Assembly (NCBI GenBank): GCA_032718475.1
Contig: JAUCBJ010005386.1
Location: 1 to 24,648, forward strand
DNA from: Nemertoderma westbladi
Lineage: Eukaryota > Xenacoelomorpha > Nemertodermatida > Nemertodermatidae
Direction: 5' to 3'
DNA length: 24,648 bases
Part shown: piece by piece, positions 8,815 to 18,800 of the stretch
Layout of the letters: every line of letters begins with the position of its first letter
Position numbering within the stretch: position 1 is the stretch's first letter
Notes under the pieces: model-generated
Seen by the model: only the letters and a program-made list of their open reading frames with translations
What the model was told of the DNA's origin: nothing
Databases searched by the model: none
Translations under genes and position numbers: made by a program

Positions 8815-9647
8815 CTACTACTACTAGGATCGGCATGCTGCATTGCAGCTGCAGTTTTAAGAATGCTGTGCCGGCTTGTCGACAAAATTGCGCCGCCACA
8901 ACTCCCTATCACATATGTTTGCTAGATCATCCGCATCTTCAAGGCCAATATCCTTTAAGATGCGTCTCAAGAAAGTCACGGGCTGCCCACCATGCTTATT
9001 CACTCTATGGGGCTGCCAAAGCACAATATTATGCACTGGCTGGTCCAGCCAGTGATCCAGCCAGAAATCAATGTCCTGCAAAGCGGAGGCGACTTTGTTC
9101 TAGTATCAAGCTTGGGGGAACCAGTGAGACACCTCCAATGTTATATAGTGTCTGGTTGGAGATGTGTGCATTGTACTTGACACAATGAACCCGGCGTAGC
9201 ATTCTTGTGAATGTGCCATCCAGAGATTTAGTGTCCTCAGCAGTTAGAGCCCAGCATGGACTCCCGTAGAGGAGTACTGGAACTACTGCTGCTCTAAATA
9301 ATCGGACCTTAAGTTTCCGATTAATTCTCTGTGACTTCCAAATCCTGGAAAGCCTATTCAAGGCTACCCATGCATGTTTTTTGAGTTAATAAAAAGACCA
9401 ACACTAGAAGGAGCATGTTCTAATGAGCTGAGGAGCCGTTGGGCTCCTTCTAGTGATTCTGAGAGTACTCCTAAGTCATCAGCAAAGTCTAGATCAGTTA
9501 GGTACTTGGCAGGATTTCCTCGACTTCTAGAGCCAGTAGGTGGAGTTATCATCACCCCATCATCATTATGATGATCTAAGGACATGCGTAGAACATAGTC
9601 AACCACAATTATGAACAAGAATGGTGCAGTGTGTCTCCCTGGAGGAC
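8815..9647 (-). mobile_element. LINE copy B: truncated, internally deleted
   Basis: Minus-strand 3' part of the same LINE. From left to right it has the TAG-triplet tail, the short 3' UTR, the C-terminal ORF region, and the region encoding LDFADDL and FIIVVDYVLRMS. It breaks off within the LQGDTLAP-encoding region at about 9647. A stretch present in the fuller copies is missing at about 9376 (between ALNRLSR.. and ..FIN sequences). A short local duplication (CCAGCCAGTGATCCAGCCAG) lies near 9046-9064. It is flanked on both sides by direct repeats of about 125-145 bp (8690-8814, 9648-9792). Non-functional. Confidence 0.9.
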
Positions 9648-9792
9648 TTCTTCTTTACCTTTATAGTGATTTGTAGGTACGTTTGTATTGTAGTGATTTG
9701 TAAGAAAGCTGGCCATGCAAGGATTCCAAATATGTAACAGTGTGAATTTCGTTGAAAAGGAACTTAAATATTTCAAAAGTTGTATGGTGTTG
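9648..9792. repeat. Right copy of LINE-flanking direct repeat
   Basis: It begins immediately after the 5' end of LINE copy B and ends at GTATGGTGTTG, the bases that directly precede the LINE tail on the left. It carries an internal duplication (TAGTGATTTGTA repeated near 9664 and 9690), which explains its greater length. It differs from the left copy at scattered positions. Confidence 0.75.
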
Positions 9793-9959
9793 CAGCTGCG
9801 TGAGGCTATTTTATTCTATTAAATAATAAAAACACCACATTCTATAACTTTTTTTTAATGTGCGCAGCTACGAATGGGGTGAACAAAATGTTCCAGAATA
9901 TTGTGTATTTTATTTTTATTAAATATAATAATTAATGGCCTGTCATACGAAGCAAATAC

Positions 9960-10312
9960 ATGCAACTTTCGAATGCCCATAACTCCGCTATTTCCCAACC
10001 AAAATGAAATATTTTTACATATTTGGAATCCTTGTACGGTCGGCTTTCCATTAGTACCAATAAATCATAATGTTGAAGAAGAATAACTGCAGTGTAACAG
10101 GTGAAATATCGCAGGTGACACCTTTCTCAAACTCGTACAGCTAAAGAATGAAAGCGAAAATAACAAATCTGGCTCACCAACTAAGTAGGAGGGAAGTAGA
10201 ACTATCTGTTTCAATCTCCATGAGATCTCATTACGAATTGTAGAAAAATTAGGGCATGCCCCCGCATGTACCCCCTGAATTACGACACTATATTCTAGGA
10301 CATGGTGTATCG
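9960..10312. repeat. Right arm of inverted repeat
   Basis: Inverted relative of 8500-8814. It includes CATATTTGGAATCCTTG, GGTCGGCTTTCCATTAGTAC, GGCTCACCAACTAAG and AGGACATGGTGTAT. The arms are diverged, with several small indels, so the structure is old. Without the LINE, the loop between the arms would be about 160 bp. Confidence 0.65.
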
Positions 10313-11137
10313 TATAATAACACTGATTCAATATTATTGATTTTTTATTAATCAATTATTCAAAGATCTAATAATTATTAAAGTGGTACTACTGTACAAC
10401 ATCCTTGAAACAATGTTGAATTTAACCGCCAAGGTATTGTTGACATTTATGCATATAATAATTGTCTGACAGTAATTTATTATATATTATCCCTCGTGAA
10501 ATTGACAGCAATGTTTATAGACTACCCGGTATGTATAGCAATCGAATCCGTTCGTATTGTTCTATTAAGTCATTCCTATTTAAAACTAATTTAATGTGTG
10601 ACGAGATTAAAGGGAATGGGTGGGGGGGAATATGGGATTGTGATATGGGGTTGCAGATGAGTTTTTATGATTTCTAAGACAAAAGCAATTAGCTGTTTTA
10701 TTTTTTCAAAGCCTTCGATTAAGCGTAACGAACTGGCCATTTCTACCGGGTCCGTGATATATCATTGAGCTGCCTTTAGATCTCTCTCAGACGTTCTATA
10801 TTGTATTTATTCCAGGTATATTTTTTCCGTGTGGTTTGTCTGAGGGCTAGCAGTGCGACGCGAAGTGCCTACGAAGGTCTAGGTAACAGAAGTTCTGCGT
10901 TCCGCTTCCACTGACAACTTATTCAGTTCCCTTGAAATAAAAAAAACAACACGCTAAACTAAACAATAAATTACAATAAAAAACATATGTAGATAATAAA
11001 ATAATATTAATAAACACGGACGGGAATAATTAATTTTTTTATATTTCTTATAATAATTACTACTGCAGTTATGTACTGCGGAATTTCTACATATTATAAG
11101 CAATAAAATATGTGCACAATTTTTGGGGTATAATAAC
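10313..11137. other. AT-rich intergenic stretch
   Basis: I see no supportable gene. A short open frame at 10462-10677 has no recognisable features. Poly-A-rich text near 10936-11010 is simple sequence without a TSD that I can find. Confidence 0.45.
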
Positions 11138-11143
11138 TTTATT
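11138..11143 (-). terminator. Polyadenylation signal overlapping the NRBF2-like stop codon
   Basis: On the minus strand the gene ends ATT TAA TAA AG, so AATAAA overlaps the stop codon (11142-11144). If this signal is used, the 3' UTR is only a few tens of bases long. Confidence 0.5.
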
Positions 11144-11897
11144 AAATGTCATCCATTTCAGGAATGATAAATTCTGGCAGTTCTAAGGGCGGGAGCTCCA
11201 AAGTTAAACTGAAGTCTGACCCCTCGGAATTTTTGTAAACATTACAGGATACGTCTGTATCACGAGTGTGGGGGTCTTGGGGACGCGTGACGTCACATGG
11301 GGGAGAACCACGAGTTTGTGTGACGTCACTAAACGAGGGGAGACCTGAGGCTTCTGAGAAATCCAATAGGTCCGTAGCGGAGTTTCTCTCATGGATTGGC
11401 AGCATAGCGACAAAGTCCGGTTGAGTGGTGGCGGCATCGTGGTTGCTATGGGTACGACGTTGGTGAGCATCTGCGGAAGAATAAACCTGCTGGAGGTTGC
11501 TATGGTTACTAAGAAGAAACAAGAGACTGTCTGTGTCCATGCTCTTAGCGCACTTCATCATTTGTCCGACTGAATCTGCCGGCTCTTCCACTAACGCGGC
11601 AGCTTCCGTCGCTGAATCGCAGTTCGTTTCCAGGGTAACCGGCGACGTATCGCGATTACTCCGCCTTTGCGCGAGTCTTTGGTAGTAGCGGATGAGGTGT
11701 TGGTTGCGAACGCAAGCCTCCACCTGATGACGTATCGATAGCAACGCTTGCTCGTTTTCGGTGAGTAGCAGAGAGGATCGTAGTAGGCGATCCGACTCGC
11801 GGTTGGCTTCTAGGGCCTCCGGATAACGACCCATCCGGAGGTGTCCCTCGCATTGTCTCGAGTACCGGTGTGCCTTCACTAGATCAGAGTCCTCCAT
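11142..11897 (-). CDS. NRBF2: NRBF2-like (nuclear receptor-binding factor 2) MIT-domain protein, intronless
   Basis: NRBF2 is the metazoan counterpart of yeast Atg38. It is an accessory subunit of the autophagy class III PI3-kinase complex (VPS34, VPS15, Beclin 1, ATG14). Residues about 5-80 form the MIT three-helix unit, with the family pattern LVKAHRYSRQCEGHLRMGRY, then PEALEAN, LLLTENEQALLSI and LIRYYQRLAQRR. The middle is low-complexity and Ser/Thr-rich. The C-terminus ends in an acidic/hydrophobic tail (ELPEFIIPEMDDI). I place the start at the ATG at 11895-11897 (251 residues). The next in-frame codons upstream carry no ATG and reach a TGA, so any longer form would need a GTG start. The context has G at -3 and G at +4. 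An out-of-frame ATG at 11914-11916 opens a 10-codon uORF that overlaps the start. Vertebrate NRBF2 has introns; none is visible here. A consensus donor CAG/GTAAGT (minus strand, 11963-11971) may mark a 5' UTR intron. Confidence 0.82.
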   Translation of the reverse strand: MEDSDLVKAHRYSRQCEGHLRMGRYPEALEANRESDRLLRSSLLLTENEQALLSIRHQVEACVRNQHLIRYYQRLAQRRSNRDTSPVTLETNCDSATEAAALVEEPADSVGQMMKCAKSMDTDSLLFLLSNHSNLQQVYSSADAHQRRTHSNHDAATTQPDFVAMLPIHERNSATDLLDFSEASGLPSFSDVTQTRGSPPCDVTRPQDPHTRDTDVSCNVYKNSEGSDFSLTLELPPLELPEFIIPEMDDI

Positions 11898-11913
11898 ACC
11901 GACGTACGACACT

Positions 11914-11916
11914 CAT
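11914..11916 (-). promoter_or_regulatory. Upstream out-of-frame ATG (overlapping uORF)
   Basis: ATG AGT GTC GTA CGT CGG TAT and following codons end in TGA just inside the NRBF2-like coding start. If transcription begins further upstream, this uORF would overlap the main start codon and could lower its translation. This is inference only. Confidence 0.4.
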
Positions 11917-12114
11917 ACTGTCATACCAGCATACAGCAGTACTGACTGACAGAGGCCTGCTGACTTACCTGTGATTCTGGTCTTAGCCTACAGCAGTACA
12001 GGCCTATATCTGTATATCACAAAGCACAATATTCCAGTATTCGGATTTCGTCTACCACTGTCTGACTGTGTACCATGTTATTCTTGACAATAAATCAAGG
12101 GTAAATCTTTTCGA

Positions 12115-12340
12115 CCTACGCGTAGGCCTACGCGTAGCTACGCGTAGCTACGCGTAGCTACGCGTAGTTCGCAACATTGGGTCATATATCACCAGTTTCA
12201 GAGTTTTAACAATAACTACGCGTAGGTGCTACGCGTAGCTACGCGTAGGTGCTACGCGTAGCTACGCGTATGTCCTACGCGACCTACGCGTAGGTCCTAC
12301 GCGACCTACGCATAGGTGCTACCCATAACTATGCCTATAC
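12115..12340. repeat. CTACGCGTAG palindrome array, left arm
   Basis: Five units in the outer block (12115-12167), then a unique spacer, then an inner block (12216-12340) in which units are joined by GTG or CAC/CTA linkers and decay to ACGCATAG. Each unit is its own reverse complement and contains CGCG and an ACGCGT core. Confidence 0.95.
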
Positions 12341-12807
12341 GTCGTTTATCATTAGTAGGCCTACGTATTCCAAGCGGTTCAGTACTAAAATAAGACAATA
12401 CGGTAGTATGTTCAATAAACAACCCACAACCATCAAATGCTTTCAACAGTAATGCATCCTATACCTGTATACTCTATATAGAGGAATACGCGAAGACTAC
12501 ATATTCTTCACTTCATGCGTTGCGGGCGGTAAAATGTGTTAATAATTAATGTTTAGAGTTCAAAAATAGTTTACAAAGGAAATAGGCCGATGGTTCTTAT
12601 CGATTCTCTATGCTTTTTATTGCCTTTGTTCACGATAGGGCAAGGATATACTGTATTTAATATGTTAACCCCTTGACAAGGGAAGGGGGAGACTAAATTG
12701 TCTACCATGATTGGTTGCACTTGTTATTTGACCAAACAATTTGATTATATGCATAGTATCTATCAGCTTTCGCTTAACCTCTTCACCGGTAGACTGGTCG
12801 CTTTATT

Positions 12808-14724
12808 TACTACAGTCCAGCTCACCAACAGAGTGCCATCGGATCCGATCTGAACCGATCGGATCCAACAGCTTCAAACACTTTCAGACAAACTCCAACA
12901 GTCCAACAACTTCAAACAGATTCAGGCAGTTTCAAACAGATTCAGACAGTTTCAAACAGATTCAGACAGTTTCAAACAGAATCAGACAACTTCCAACAAC
13001 CTGTCAATCACTCCACCCACACTCAACCGCAACCCCAACTCAACTCCCATCTTCTTGCGCGCAGATAGAATGAAAGCGTTTGAAACTACTAAAGGTACTC
13101 CATTCATAAAGCCACAATAAAGACAGAGTGGACTGGCCACTGGCGGCGCCCTTGAACATTCACACTGTAACTTAAGCCGACCTGAAGGAACAGCCCATTA
13201 GTGAGGTCGGTATTTCTCTTTATTCCTGCCGCTATCTTTGAATAACACAATAGCAGAAAGCTAACCAGTGGTCTACCCCCAATACAAGAAAGACAAGTTG
13301 GCTACCATTGAAATGAATGGGGAATGGAATCTTGTGTTCACATACTAATGTTGCTTTGGGTTGGTCTAGGGCCATACAATAGAGCTTTACGGAAATACAC
13401 TTCCAAAGAGCCAAGCAGCGGCAGTATAGGTCCAAAATGCCCATGTAGAATTTCTTCGAATAAGGCTCAATTTCGTTAAGTTACATTAATTAAAATACTG
13501 ATAAATATATTTTGCTTTTCGCAGGAGGGACAGTATCCCCCTCTACAGTTAATATAGTGTACGTACATGTGTTAGTTATATCGTTGAGTTTATTTATATT
13601 TATACAGGTTTGGATATGATCTCTACTAGTTTGATTTTTGTTTTGTCAATTAATTAATTGTGCGGTTAATTTGTCAATCACAGCCTTAATTGGCTACATT
13701 GCTTATTGTATGAATGAATATAATTAGTTATTAAGACATTATTTTAATTAGTATCTGGTGTGATTAGGTCTACCTTTTACATAACAATAGTACGTCAATG
13801 GCGGATATACTACTACTAAGTCGAGCGAATTCAGACAGTGGAAATGAGATCCTTCCAGGCTTCCCGATTCTCCATAGTTGTCGCAATAACTTTTGAGTGT
13901 GTGAATGTAATTTACTCAAATAGGGTAGGTGTGCGAAAAAATAGTTGGGCTAGAAGTATTACGTGCAAACCTGTTCTATTTCAATGTTCTTTCAATACAA
14001 CTAATAAAATTAACCAAAAATATTTTTTTCACTCATTGTAATTATATTTACTGTTTGCTTAATCTGTTTGTGTTTATATCTGTTTATGTGCAGTATTTAG
14101 TGCCCTATGTCAAAAAACTAATATATTTATAGCATTATTTACATTTCTAATTAAATTAAGAAATTAAAAACGTGTTGGTGTTATTATATTCATTTATCGG
14201 AATTTATATTATAGGAATTTATTATTCGTTTATGCATTCTACTTAATTAATTGATATAATTAACGACATAATTATGTAAATAAAAATTGTTAAATGAAAC
14301 AAATCTTTGTTTCGGTTTATAATTGACAATAGCACACCCTCACAATCACTTCAAATTGAGAGTTAAAGTGATTGACATTTTGTTAATGAACTACGCTTTT
14401 GTAAGGCATTGGCAAATTCCGATGGCGTCAAACATCTTCAGACAACTTCAAACAGTTTCAGACAATTTCAAACAGCTTCAGACAACTTCAAACAACTTCA
14501 GATAGCTTCCAACAACATCCAACAGAAATTTCAAACACTTTCAGACGGATTTCAGACAGATTCAGATGGGCTCCAACAGACTAAACTTGTTGGAAATATT
14601 TTCTCCAACAGAATCAAACAGTACTAAATCTCCGTAGGTGAGCATTGTGCTTGTTTGAAGTTGTCGGAGTGTGTTGGATCCGATCGGATCCGATGGCACT
14701 CTGTTGGTGAGCGGGACTGTACTA
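12808..14724. mobile_element. Nested TIR element inside the foldback transposon
   Basis: Inverted ends begin CAGTCC(A/C)GCTCACCAACAG at 12813 and, on the other strand, at 14719. Identity runs about 38 bp (through GTGCCATCGGATCCGATC, with one mismatch) and resumes after a small indel with GATCGGATCCAACA. TACTA at 12808-12812 and 14720-14724 is a candidate 5-bp TSD. Just inside the ends are arrays of the 9-10-bp words TTCAAACAG/TTCAGACAG (about 12865-12998 and 14434-14620), which lie in direct orientation. The element is about 1.9 kb. The interior, 13000-14430, holds no recognisable transposase, only AT-rich sequence and short open frames. Superfamily is unassigned. Confidence 0.75.
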
Positions 14725-14983
14725 TTCAATATTTAAATAATCCAATGGAAACAAAGATACTTGAATCATGAAACGTGAATTTTAAGTTTACTTTTTATTC
14801 ATCCTCTGTGTTTGTATGTGAAAGAGCCGAATATTATTTATTACCAGTGCTGTATGTAGAGATATGAGTTTCCGATTCTGTTATTACATTTGTCTGATAA
14901 TCAGATACCTGACATATACCGATACATGCCTAACAACTCAACCCTACCGGACCTGAAATAAAAAATCATTGTTATCAGGACTG

Positions 14984-15249
14984 CTACGCGTAGCACCTAC
15001 GCGTAGCTACGCGTAGCACCTACGCGTAGCTACGCGTAGCACCTACGCGTAGCTACGCGTAGCACCTACGCGTAGTTTCAAAATACCTACGCGTAGTTCC
15101 AAAATAACTACGCGCAGTTTTAAAACACCTACGCGTAGTTGTTAAAAAGGCAGTAAGTCTGGCCCTACCGGTAAATGACAGGAATGGAAGTTACAAACTA
15201 CGCGTAGCTACGCGTAGCTACGCGTAGCTACGCGTAGGCCTACGCGTAG
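14984..15249. repeat. CTACGCGTAG palindrome array, right arm
   Basis: Inner block 14984-15138, alternating with CAC and then TTTCAAAATAC-type spacers. The outer block 15198-15249 mirrors 12115-12167 exactly. One unit near 15109 reads ACGCGC instead of ACGCGT. Confidence 0.95.
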
Positions 15250-15275
15250 GTCGAAAAGATTTACCCATAAATCAA

Positions 15276-15604
15276 TCATTAGAACAGGATGTCAGGCAGA
15301 TTCATGTACGGGCAGACGGGTGCACTGATAAGTGCTTATTCGAAACTGAGACTAGCGTTGTGCACCATATTCGATACGACCGTATTCCTGATACGCACGG
15401 AGCTAAACTTCGCCTTGGATCAGGAAGCTCTTATGTGCCTAAAGTGGGGCCCCCAAACATAAGGGGGGGGGGGGGGGGGGGGGGACAGCCGCAGTCTCTG
15501 GCGGAGACAGGGATTATTGAGACGGGAGTTGGGGCAGGTCTTGTTGTCTGATTTTATTTTTATACCCTATTATCATAATGTTTTAATTTGGGAAATAAAT
15601 AAAA
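15276..15604. other. Unassigned stretch with 22-G run
   Basis: A 22-base G run lies at 15463-15484. Two overlapping frames are open before it. One starts with an ATG at 15289 and ends at TAA just before the G run; the other runs through the G run to 15551. Neither matches a protein I know, so I make no gene call. The sequence is less AT-rich than the intergenic regions and could contain a 5' exon. Confidence 0.35.
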
Positions 15605-15818
15605 ATGTACCATAGGTGCAATGGACCTGATAATGCCCCTCTACTGACTGCCCAATACGAGTCTAGGGGTGATTTTGCAAGACATTTTCAACCAACATAT
15701 CGCAGAAATCTCCAAGAAATCAAACAGAACACTGGTCCTTACAGTGTGAGTGCATATGGCGCTCTATTTCAAACACCTAGATTTCAAGATGCGCCAATTA
15801 AACGAAACGAACTAGGCC
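15605..15818 (+). pseudogene. Exon-like ORF of unknown function, part 1 (interrupted by LINE)
   Basis: An open frame of 71 codons with non-repetitive, protein-like composition (TAQYESRGDFARHFQPTYRR; NTGPYSVSAYGALFQTPRF). I do not recognise the family. The repeated Tyr/Phe/Gln/Pro pattern recalls small axonemal microtubule-associated proteins, but that is only an impression. It runs into the LINE at 15819. When the LINE and one TSD copy are set aside, the frame continues through 19577 without a stop to 19722. The ATG at 15605 may be internal, and an acceptor-like ATAG/GT lies at about 15613. Low certainty that this is a functional gene. Confidence 0.4.
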
Positions 15819-18800
15819 TACTACTACTACTAGGATCGGCATGCTGCATTGCAGCTGCATTTTTAAGAATGCTGTGCCGGCTTGTTAACAAAAAAGTTCA
15901 GGTCAGGTCAGGTATTCTAGGTCATTGATCAAGAAAACTTGCCACCTCCATGCAGCATAAAGGAGGTGCCACCTGTAGCTGCATAGACCCTCTTACTAGG
16001 GCAAATCTGGTCCTGTAACTAGGACCCCCCTTCGTTCTGGGATAAGGACGCCCTTGGTCCTGGATTAAGGACCCATATACTTGGCTGCAGGGGTATATGG
16101 CCTGACCAGGCAGATGGTGATCTACCAATGGCTGGTCAGGAGTAGAGTGTTCTCATGTCCACTCTGAGAGCACTTCACTGCGACCTGCACCTGGCAGCAA
16201 GGGTACAGGTCATGACCCAGCAGATGAGCTGCAACAGCCAATGGTGGGTCATGTGCGCCAGAGTAGATATGGGTGATAGGCCTCATATCTGACTCCATTG
16301 CGACACCCACCCTGTGGAATGGCAAACCAGGGTGTGGTATTTGCCCCGAGAGCTGACTCGGCAAAACCCCCCCAACCCCCACTTTGGATTACATTAGCAA
16401 TGCGGAGGTCCGGCCACTAGAGGCCAGTGGAATTACCGGACACAATCGGCCTCACAGGCATCAGTTAACTCCTGACCAGCTGCCTGTCTCACCCCCTACT
16501 GGAGAGAGAGCAGCCAACAATTCTTTGAGTCCCTTTCCTGATGACCTTTCTGGCCCAAACCCTGGGTCACCAGGAAGACCAGATTGTGATGGGGAGAGGG
16601 ATTCTGGAGTTGGAGGCTACTCTCATGTTCCACCCCGACCAACAAAGCCATTGGTGAATCTGAGGCAAGTCACAAGACTAGCCTCAGTAAACACCCTAAC
16701 ACTCGGGTCCCCAATGCGACAAGGTGAGCTGACTGCCTTGGCAGATAAGCTTTCTCTTAGCGCAGTGGGTGTTCAAGAGCACCGAATGCAGACTGGATAG
16801 ACTGATGAGGTTCTGATTAAGGACATGGGGGGCGGTTGGCAACTCGCCCTTGCGTCAGCAGATAATAGTGGCAATGGTGGAATTGGTCTATTGATGAATC
16901 CAACTGCACATGCAGCATTGGACAAAATAGACCAAATCTCTAACCGCATCATCCGTTGCCACTTCTCATGTTCTGGAAGACTGGCTAAGAAGTTTCCTAT
17001 GGTATGGTGGTTCTGATTGTGTGCTACTCTCCAACTAGTGTTGCCCCTGTAGAGGAGGTGGAAAGTTTCTACCACAATCTACAAGCAGCTACTGATGGAG
17101 TGGATCAGCATGCATTCTTAACATTCCTGGTAGACTTTAATGCAAGTCTGCATCAATCACCTACATTGCCCTGGGTCTATAGCAATAGTGTTAACCAAAA
17201 TTCTGTCCATCTTCAGGATTTTATCTCTGGAAATGGATTGTTTTCGGCTGGAACCCAGTTCAAGAAGCGAACTGGAAAGCTATGGACTCATAGTGGACCC
17301 AGTGGTCACAAGTCCCAGATAGACCATATTCTGTTTCGTAGGAAATACAGGAGCTCTATACAAGACTGTAATGCATTTACACTTCGACCCTTCTCCAGTG
17401 ATCACCGCCTTATTGTGGCCAAGGTAAGACTTAGTCTGCATGCTAGCAGAACAACGAAATCTGCCTTGCCGCGGCATGACTGGTCCTCTCTGTTGCAACA
17501 GCCAAGTGTGAGATCCAGCTTCACACTTAAGCTGAGCAACTGCATGAGCATGAGGCTCTTGCCTCTGAGGCGGCAGATCACTGTGAGGGCTATACTGCCT
17601 TTACAGAAGCAGTTAAGTTAGCAACTGCAGAAACAGTTCCTGTATACCCTCGAAACAGGAAAAGGGCCCCCTGGACTGACAACAAAATTCAGGTGCAGAA
17701 AGAGTCCCGACTCAAACAGACTACAGCGGCCAAGAATGCAGTTAAGGCTGCATCTAGGTCCCTGAACAGGCAGTACTCTGCTAATCTACAGGAGCTAATA
17801 AACCAACAGGTTGATGACATCAATGATGCTGACGACAGCAGGCAATCATCCCAGGCATGGAAATCGATCAATCTGCTTACTGGGTGGAAAAGCCAACCAA
17901 CCACCAAGGTTAAGGCTGAATCACCAGCAGATCGCCTCAATGGTTGGAAAGCCCACTTTGAAAAGCTCCTCAATAATGACAGGGTATTGCCTGATAACTT
18001 ATAGAAGTAAAAGTGTCTGAGTCTGTACTCCCAGATATTCCCATTGGCGATATCTCCTTTGCAGAAGTGAAGGCTGCTGCCTTCAGCAGAATTAAGACCA
18101 ATCGTGCCAGTGGAGTAGATGGTGTTCGATGGTGTTTAAAGCTCATCTATCCCATCATAGTAGACATGTACCGAACAACAAGAGTCCCACAAGAAATGAA
18201 AACAAATAAGTTGGTGCCAGTTCCCAAGAAGGGCAACCTAACACTCTATGGTTCTTTTCGGGGAATCTCATTGATCTCGATTGCTGCAAAGCTATACAAT
18301 AGGATTCTATCAAATCGCATCAGGGATCCCATTGAGAGACTGCTCCGTGGAAATCAGAATGGGTTCCGTAAAGGTCGTGGGACCATGGAGCCCATTTTGG
18401 CACTTAGAAGGATAATTGAAGAGTTATCAAAAAAGAAAGACAGGCATCTGGCTGTTATCTTTGTTGACTTCTTCAAGGCCTTTGATTCAGTCTCTCGCTC
18501 ACGTATGTTCAGCATACTTCATTATATGGGATTTCTGATGAAATTATTGCAGCAATCAGATCAGTATACGATGGTTCGACAACATTTGTGTCTACTGTTG
18601 ACAGTGACACAGAACCATTTGAAGTGTTATGGGGCGTCCTCCAAGGAGACACACTTGCACCATTCTTGTTCATTATTGTGGTTGACTATGTTCTACGCAT
18701 GTCCTTAGATCATTATAATGATGATGGGTTGATGATAACTCCACCTACTGGCTCCAGAAGTCGAGGAAATCCTGCCAAGTACCTAACTGATCTAGACTTT

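Larger units (their letters stand above)
12090..15275. mobile_element. Foldback DNA transposon with palindromic-repeat TIRs and 9-bp TSD
   Basis: The element spans 12099-15266 (3168 bp). Both ends carry a perfect 71-bp terminal inverted repeat (12099-12169 and 15196-15266) starting GGGTAAATCTTTTCGACC and continuing as tandem CTACGCGTAG. The 9-bp sequence ATAAATCAA directly abuts both ends (12090-12098, 15267-15275) as the target-site duplication. Further inside are more arrays of the same palindrome (about 12216-12340 and 14984-15138). No transposase gene is visible, so the copy is non-autonomous. A 9-bp TSD and long repeat-built ends are features of MULE-related foldback elements (Drosophila FB, Rehavkus-type). 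Assignment to that group is inference. A second element is nested at 12813-14719. Confidence 0.93.

Noticed and set aside
11142-11912. 256-residue version of the NRBF2-like protein
   Set aside because: Its first codon is GTG and the next in-frame codon upstream is a TGA stop. The ATG at 11895-11897 is the credible start.
12741-14627. Peptides rich in FQT/SDS/NFK repeats
   Set aside because: They are translations of the 9-10-bp TTCAAACAG/TTCAGACAG subterminal repeats of the nested transposon.
15819-15894. An independent LINE fragment next to copy C
   Set aside because: The 9-bp TSD brackets this piece together with copy C, and the breakpoints match within about 20 bases, so one twin-primed insertion explains both.
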